Assembly (NCBI GenBank): GCA_026708115.1
Contig: JAPOVL010000042.1
Coordinates: forward strand, 22,425 to 86,424
DNA: 64,000 bases
Source: Chloroflexota bacterium
Lineage (GTDB): Bacteria; Chloroflexota; Anaerolineae; Aggregatilineales; Phototrophicaceae
Direction of reading: 5' to 3'
The notes below the pieces were generated by a model. The model did not search any database. It saw only the letters and a list, made by a program, of their open reading frames with translations, and was not told where the DNA came from. Numbering within the stretch: the stretch's first letter is position 1; the number at the start of each line of letters is the position of its first letter. Shown piece after piece: positions 61,418 to 64,000 of the stretch. The position numbers and the translations under genes are program-made.

Positions 61418-62713
61418 CTACCCTGTGATATCGGCGTGTCTGCCGTCCTCGACTGCCCTTTCCATTTCGACGGTGATGCGGTCGGCCACTTCTTGCGACG
61501 TCAACCGGCCCGCAGCCAGCTCGACAGTGCTTTCAAACAGCGTGGTATTGAAGTTCGCCGGCGTCAGCACATCAAGATGATAGCCCACAGGACCGTCCCA
61601 ACCTGAGACAAGGTTGAGGAAATCGCGGTAGACGGGCCGTACATCGTAGTCGCTGAAGTCGACTCCGGTGACGCCGGGCAGCAGCTTGGCGCCCTCAACC
61701 CAAAGCCGATGCGCTTCATCAGACACCAGATAGTTCAGGAATGTCAAAGTCTCTTCCGGGTGTTCGGTGTCGCCAATGATGTACCAGACGGCGCCCATCA
61801 ACTGGATCATTGTCTGTTCGCCACCTTCAATCGGCGGCAAGATCATGAAGCCGAACTCGTCCGTGATTTCGTCGGTGAAGAACTGCATCGCCCAGGTGCT
61901 CATCAGCATCATGGGCGCTTGCCCGGTGTAGAATTTGGCATTGCCATCGAGGAAACTGGTTGCCGAACCCTGCTCGTCGTAGCAGCCGGCCTCGACTAAT
62001 TCAACGACCAAGTCTAAGGAAGCGACAATATCGGGCGAGTTAAAGGGATATTCGCCGGAGATCGCAGCCGCAACCTTGTCGCTCGGAACAATGTTGGCGA
62101 GGACGTTGTACCAATTGTGGGAAATGGGGAAACCGCCCCAATCGGCCCAGCCCGCCGCCATCGGCGGATCGTATCCGAGCTCGCGGAAAGTCCCGCACAA
62201 TGCGACCATCTCTTCAAATGTCGCCGGTACCTCGAGGCCTTCGTCGGCGAAGATCCTCTTGTTCCAATAGAAACCTTGCGCCTCAAATTCATGGCCAACG
62301 CCATATACGGTCCCGCCGTAGGTCGTCCAATCTCTGGACACGGACACGAGTCGCTCGTCCCAGTTATAGGTAGCATAAGCCTCTTCAAGCGACAGGAGCA
62401 GGCCGGCATTACCAAGGATGCCGCCGTAGGCCGGGCCGGAGTCGTAATACAGGATGTCGGGACCTTCGCCCGCCTCAATGGCCGTCCTGGCGATGTCTGT
62501 CAGCTGTTCCAGGGTATAAACTTCGCGCGTGATCTTGATGTTCGGGTGCGCCTCCTCAAAGTTCGCGACTATCGTGTCAATAACCGCTTGGGCTTCATCG
62601 CTACTTACCTGATCCCAATACAGGATTTCCACCGGGTCCTGGGCGAGCGCCGTGCCCAAAAGGGCGAAAACCAACACTAGGGCAAATAGCCGCAATACAG
62701 TTTTATAATTCAT
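61418..62713 (-). CDS. Carbohydrate ABC transporter substrate-binding protein (right operon)
   Basis: A 431-residue secreted binding protein. Signal peptide MNYKTVLRLFALVLVFALLG ends at TALAQ, again with no lipobox cysteine. The mature N-terminus VEILYWDQVSSDEAQ and the LTDIARTAIEAGEGPDILYY loop are typical of the CUT1 family. GAAGGAGAAGGAAG directly before the ATG is a very strong ribosome site. It is the first gene of the leftward catabolic region and diverges from the hybrid regulator gene; the GGAC array lies in the shared spacer. Confidence 0.92.
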   Translation of the reverse strand: MNYKTVLRLFALVLVFALLGTALAQDPVEILYWDQVSSDEAQAVIDTIVANFEEAHPNIKITREVYTLEQLTDIARTAIEAGEGPDILYYDSGPAYGGILGNAGLLLSLEEAYATYNWDERLVSVSRDWTTYGGTVYGVGHEFEAQGFYWNKRIFADEGLEVPATFEEMVALCGTFRELGYDPPMAAGWADWGGFPISHNWYNVLANIVPSDKVAAAISGEYPFNSPDIVASLDLVVELVEAGCYDEQGSATSFLDGNAKFYTGQAPMMLMSTWAMQFFTDEITDEFGFMILPPIEGGEQTMIQLMGAVWYIIGDTEHPEETLTFLNYLVSDEAHRLWVEGAKLLPGVTGVDFSDYDVRPVYRDFLNLVSGWDGPVGYHLDVLTPANFNTTLFESTVELAAGRLTSQEVADRITVEMERAVEDGRHADITG

Positions 62714-62787
62714 CTTCCTTCTCCTTCAAGAGACTATGCCAAACTTGACAAGATGCGCTTGGCTTCACTTTTGGATACTATCGTAAT

Positions 62788-62850
62788 GGACACCCCTTCG
62801 GACTGAGATTTGGACTAGCGGCGGACATCTAGCGGACATCAACAGGACAT
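62788..62850 (+). promoter_or_regulatory. Array of six GGAC motifs with helical spacing
   Basis: GGAC starts at 62788, 62800, 62812, 62823, 62834 and 62845, that is every 12, 12, 11, 11 and 11 bp. The last three are GGACAT. One helical turn between copies would place them on the same DNA face, as for tandem binding of a dimeric or oligomeric regulator. The last copy abuts the regulator's start codon, so binding could also block its expression. No known operator is recognised. Confidence 0.5.
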
Positions 62851-64000
62851 GATTACGGAGATTGACCGCTCTGCCTTTGAACATGAACTGCGCGCGGCGC
62901 TGACGCACTTGTACGACCCGGCCGCCCTGCGCGACAGCCGGCTGATGGCGCTTCTCGGTTTGGAGACACGCGCCGACGCCATCGTCGCGCTGCGGCGCCT
63001 CCTGCTGGAAGCCATCGCATCGCTGCGCCCGGGCGACGACGTGCCGGCTCAATCACGGTCCTGGCGCTATTATCATATCCTCTACGGTCGCTATACGGAA
63101 CAGCTCACGCAATTCGAAGTTGGCAACGATCTGGGTTTGAGCGTGCGCCAGCTGCGCCGACAGGAAAAACGGGCGCTGGCTGTGCTAGCGGACGTAATCT
63201 GGACGCGCTACAAGCTGGCAAGAGACGAGCCAGCTAGCGCGCCGGGTGCGCCGGCCTTGGGTCGCGAAGACGAGCTGGCCTGGTCACAAGCTGCTTTCTC
63301 CCGCGAATCTGCCGAAGTTGAGGCGCTGATTCGATCGGCACTGGATACCGCCGAACCGATGCTTCGCTCAGCAACGGTTGCGCTCGACTACCAGCCGAGC
63401 GAAGGGCTGCCAAAGCTGGCGCTGCAGCTAGTACCGACGCGGCAGGCGCTCTTAAATGTAATCACGGTTGCATTGGACTGGCTGGAGGAGGGGAGGCTTG
63501 TCGTTCGCGCCGAGCATCAACGGGGCGACCGGCACGTGGACGTCTCAGTCACCGGCTATGGCGCGCTGGCGGCGGCGGCAACTGAGATGGGGGCGGAGCG
63601 CTTGCGCGTGGCGCGCGAGCTGGTCAGTTTCTCTGGCGGATCGCTTCATCACGCTTCTGATTCAGTGGGCGAGCAAGTCTGCGAATTTCGCCTAACCCTG
63701 CCGACAGACGAGCAGATTACCGTGCTGGCAATTGATGACAATCCCGATACTTTGCAGCTTCTTCAGCGGTACACGGCCGATACGCGCTACCGACTGCTGG
63801 CCGAAAGCGATCCCACGCGCTCGCTGGCGCTGGCCGAAGAGACCATGCCCGACATCATCCTGCTGGATGTGCTGCTGCAAGACATTGATGGCTGGGAGCT
63901 GCTTGGGCGTTTTCGCGCGCATCCCCGTCTCGGCGACAAGCCGGTAATCGTCTGCACCATCTTGCCGCAGCGCGATCTGGCGCTAAGCCTGGGCGCCGCC
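62849..64000 (+). CDS. Hybrid signalling protein with C-terminal receiver domain (partial, cut by right edge)
   Basis: 384 codons are present. Residues ~1-120 are helical and include RYYHILYGRYTEQL and NDLGLSVRQLRRQEKRAL, which looks like a helix-turn-helix and is typical of Chloroflexota regulators. Residues ~150-290 resemble a degenerate histidine-kinase ATPase domain (LPKLALQLVPTRQALLNVIT) without a clear phosphorylated His. From ~292 a receiver domain starts: VLAIDDNPD with the acidic pair and IILLDVLLQDIDGWE with the phospho-acceptor Asp. The start codon is the first possible one after an in-frame stop at 62816. It is divergent from the sugar transporter and is a good candidate for its regulator. 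Confidence 0.75.
   Translation, partial: MITEIDRSAFEHELRAALTHLYDPAALRDSRLMALLGLETRADAIVALRRLLLEAIASLRPGDDVPAQSRSWRYYHILYGRYTEQLTQFEVGNDLGLSVRQLRRQEKRALAVLADVIWTRYKLARDEPASAPGAPALGREDELAWSQAAFSRESAEVEALIRSALDTAEPMLRSATVALDYQPSEGLPKLALQLVPTRQALLNVITVALDWLEEGRLVVRAEHQRGDRHVDVSVTGYGALAAAATEMGAERLRVARELVSFSGGSLHHASDSVGEQVCEFRLTLPTDEQITVLAIDDNPDTLQLLQRYTADTRYRLLAESDPTRSLALAEETMPDIILLDVLLQDIDGWELLGRFRAHPRLGDKPVIVCTILPQRDLALSLGAA

Noticed and set aside
63468..63947. Two short plus frames within the right-edge gene
   Set aside because: They are other-frame shadows of the hybrid regulator, which reads without interruption from 62849 to the edge.

Overview
The window looks like a chromosomal segment of a heterotrophic Chloroflexota bacterium, probably Anaerolineae-like. 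This is an inference from several things: moderately high GC, secreted binding proteins without a lipobox cysteine, and a hybrid signalling protein at the right edge whose N-terminal segment resembles regulators common in that group. It also rests on many carbohydrate transporters of the CUT1 type without a local ATPase. No ribosomal RNA, tRNA, CRISPR array or complete transposon was seen.

Layout. 1-3.9 kb: a CUT1 sugar ABC transporter (two permeases and a binding protein, with a second binding protein cut by the left edge), read leftwards from a clear promoter near 4.07 kb. 4.2-9.5 kb: secreted alpha/beta hydrolase, FG-GAP/ASPIC protein, coiled-coil membrane protein and a membrane-fused molybdopterin oxidoreductase. 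9.6-15 kb: PLP decarboxylase, DUF4037 protein, chorismate mutase-DAHP synthase, GT39-like transferase. 15-17 kb: an AT-richer pair, DUF5131 and TcmP, convergent and overlapping. 17.6-28 kb: P-type ATPase, mannonate dehydratase, two tandem MFS paralogues, PriA. 28-41 kb: mostly housekeeping and small-molecule genes (arylamine N-acetyltransferase, class I aldolase, phytanoyl-CoA dioxygenase, GT4, MFS, LmbE deacetylase, FAH-family hydrolase, epimerase, Uma2 nuclease, SppA, DUF488). 41.6-44.2 kb: an M3 oligopeptidase and a tightly overlapping trio of unknown small genes.

44.3-62.7 kb: seventeen consecutive leftward genes that look like a large catabolic region. It starts with a CUT1 transporter. 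Then comes a repeated module of an atypical zinc-ligand-lacking MDR dehydrogenase, a sugar-phosphate isomerase/epimerase-like TIM barrel and a ThuA protein. These are followed by an FAH-family hydrolase, a gulonate-dehydrogenase-like enzyme, a normal zinc alcohol dehydrogenase, two SDR paralogues, a Baeyer-Villiger monooxygenase and a serine hydrolase. A divergent hybrid regulator begins at 62.85 kb behind an array of six GGAC motifs spaced 11-12 bp apart, which probably controls this locus.

The best candidates for something undescribed are the duplicated MDR/TIM-barrel/ThuA module with missing metal ligands, the regulator's GGAC array, the DUF5131-TcmP pair and the three-small-gene cassette. 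A family of short palindromes (GGGCGA...TCGCCC) is scattered through the right half; one copy supplies nine codons of a permease N-terminus.
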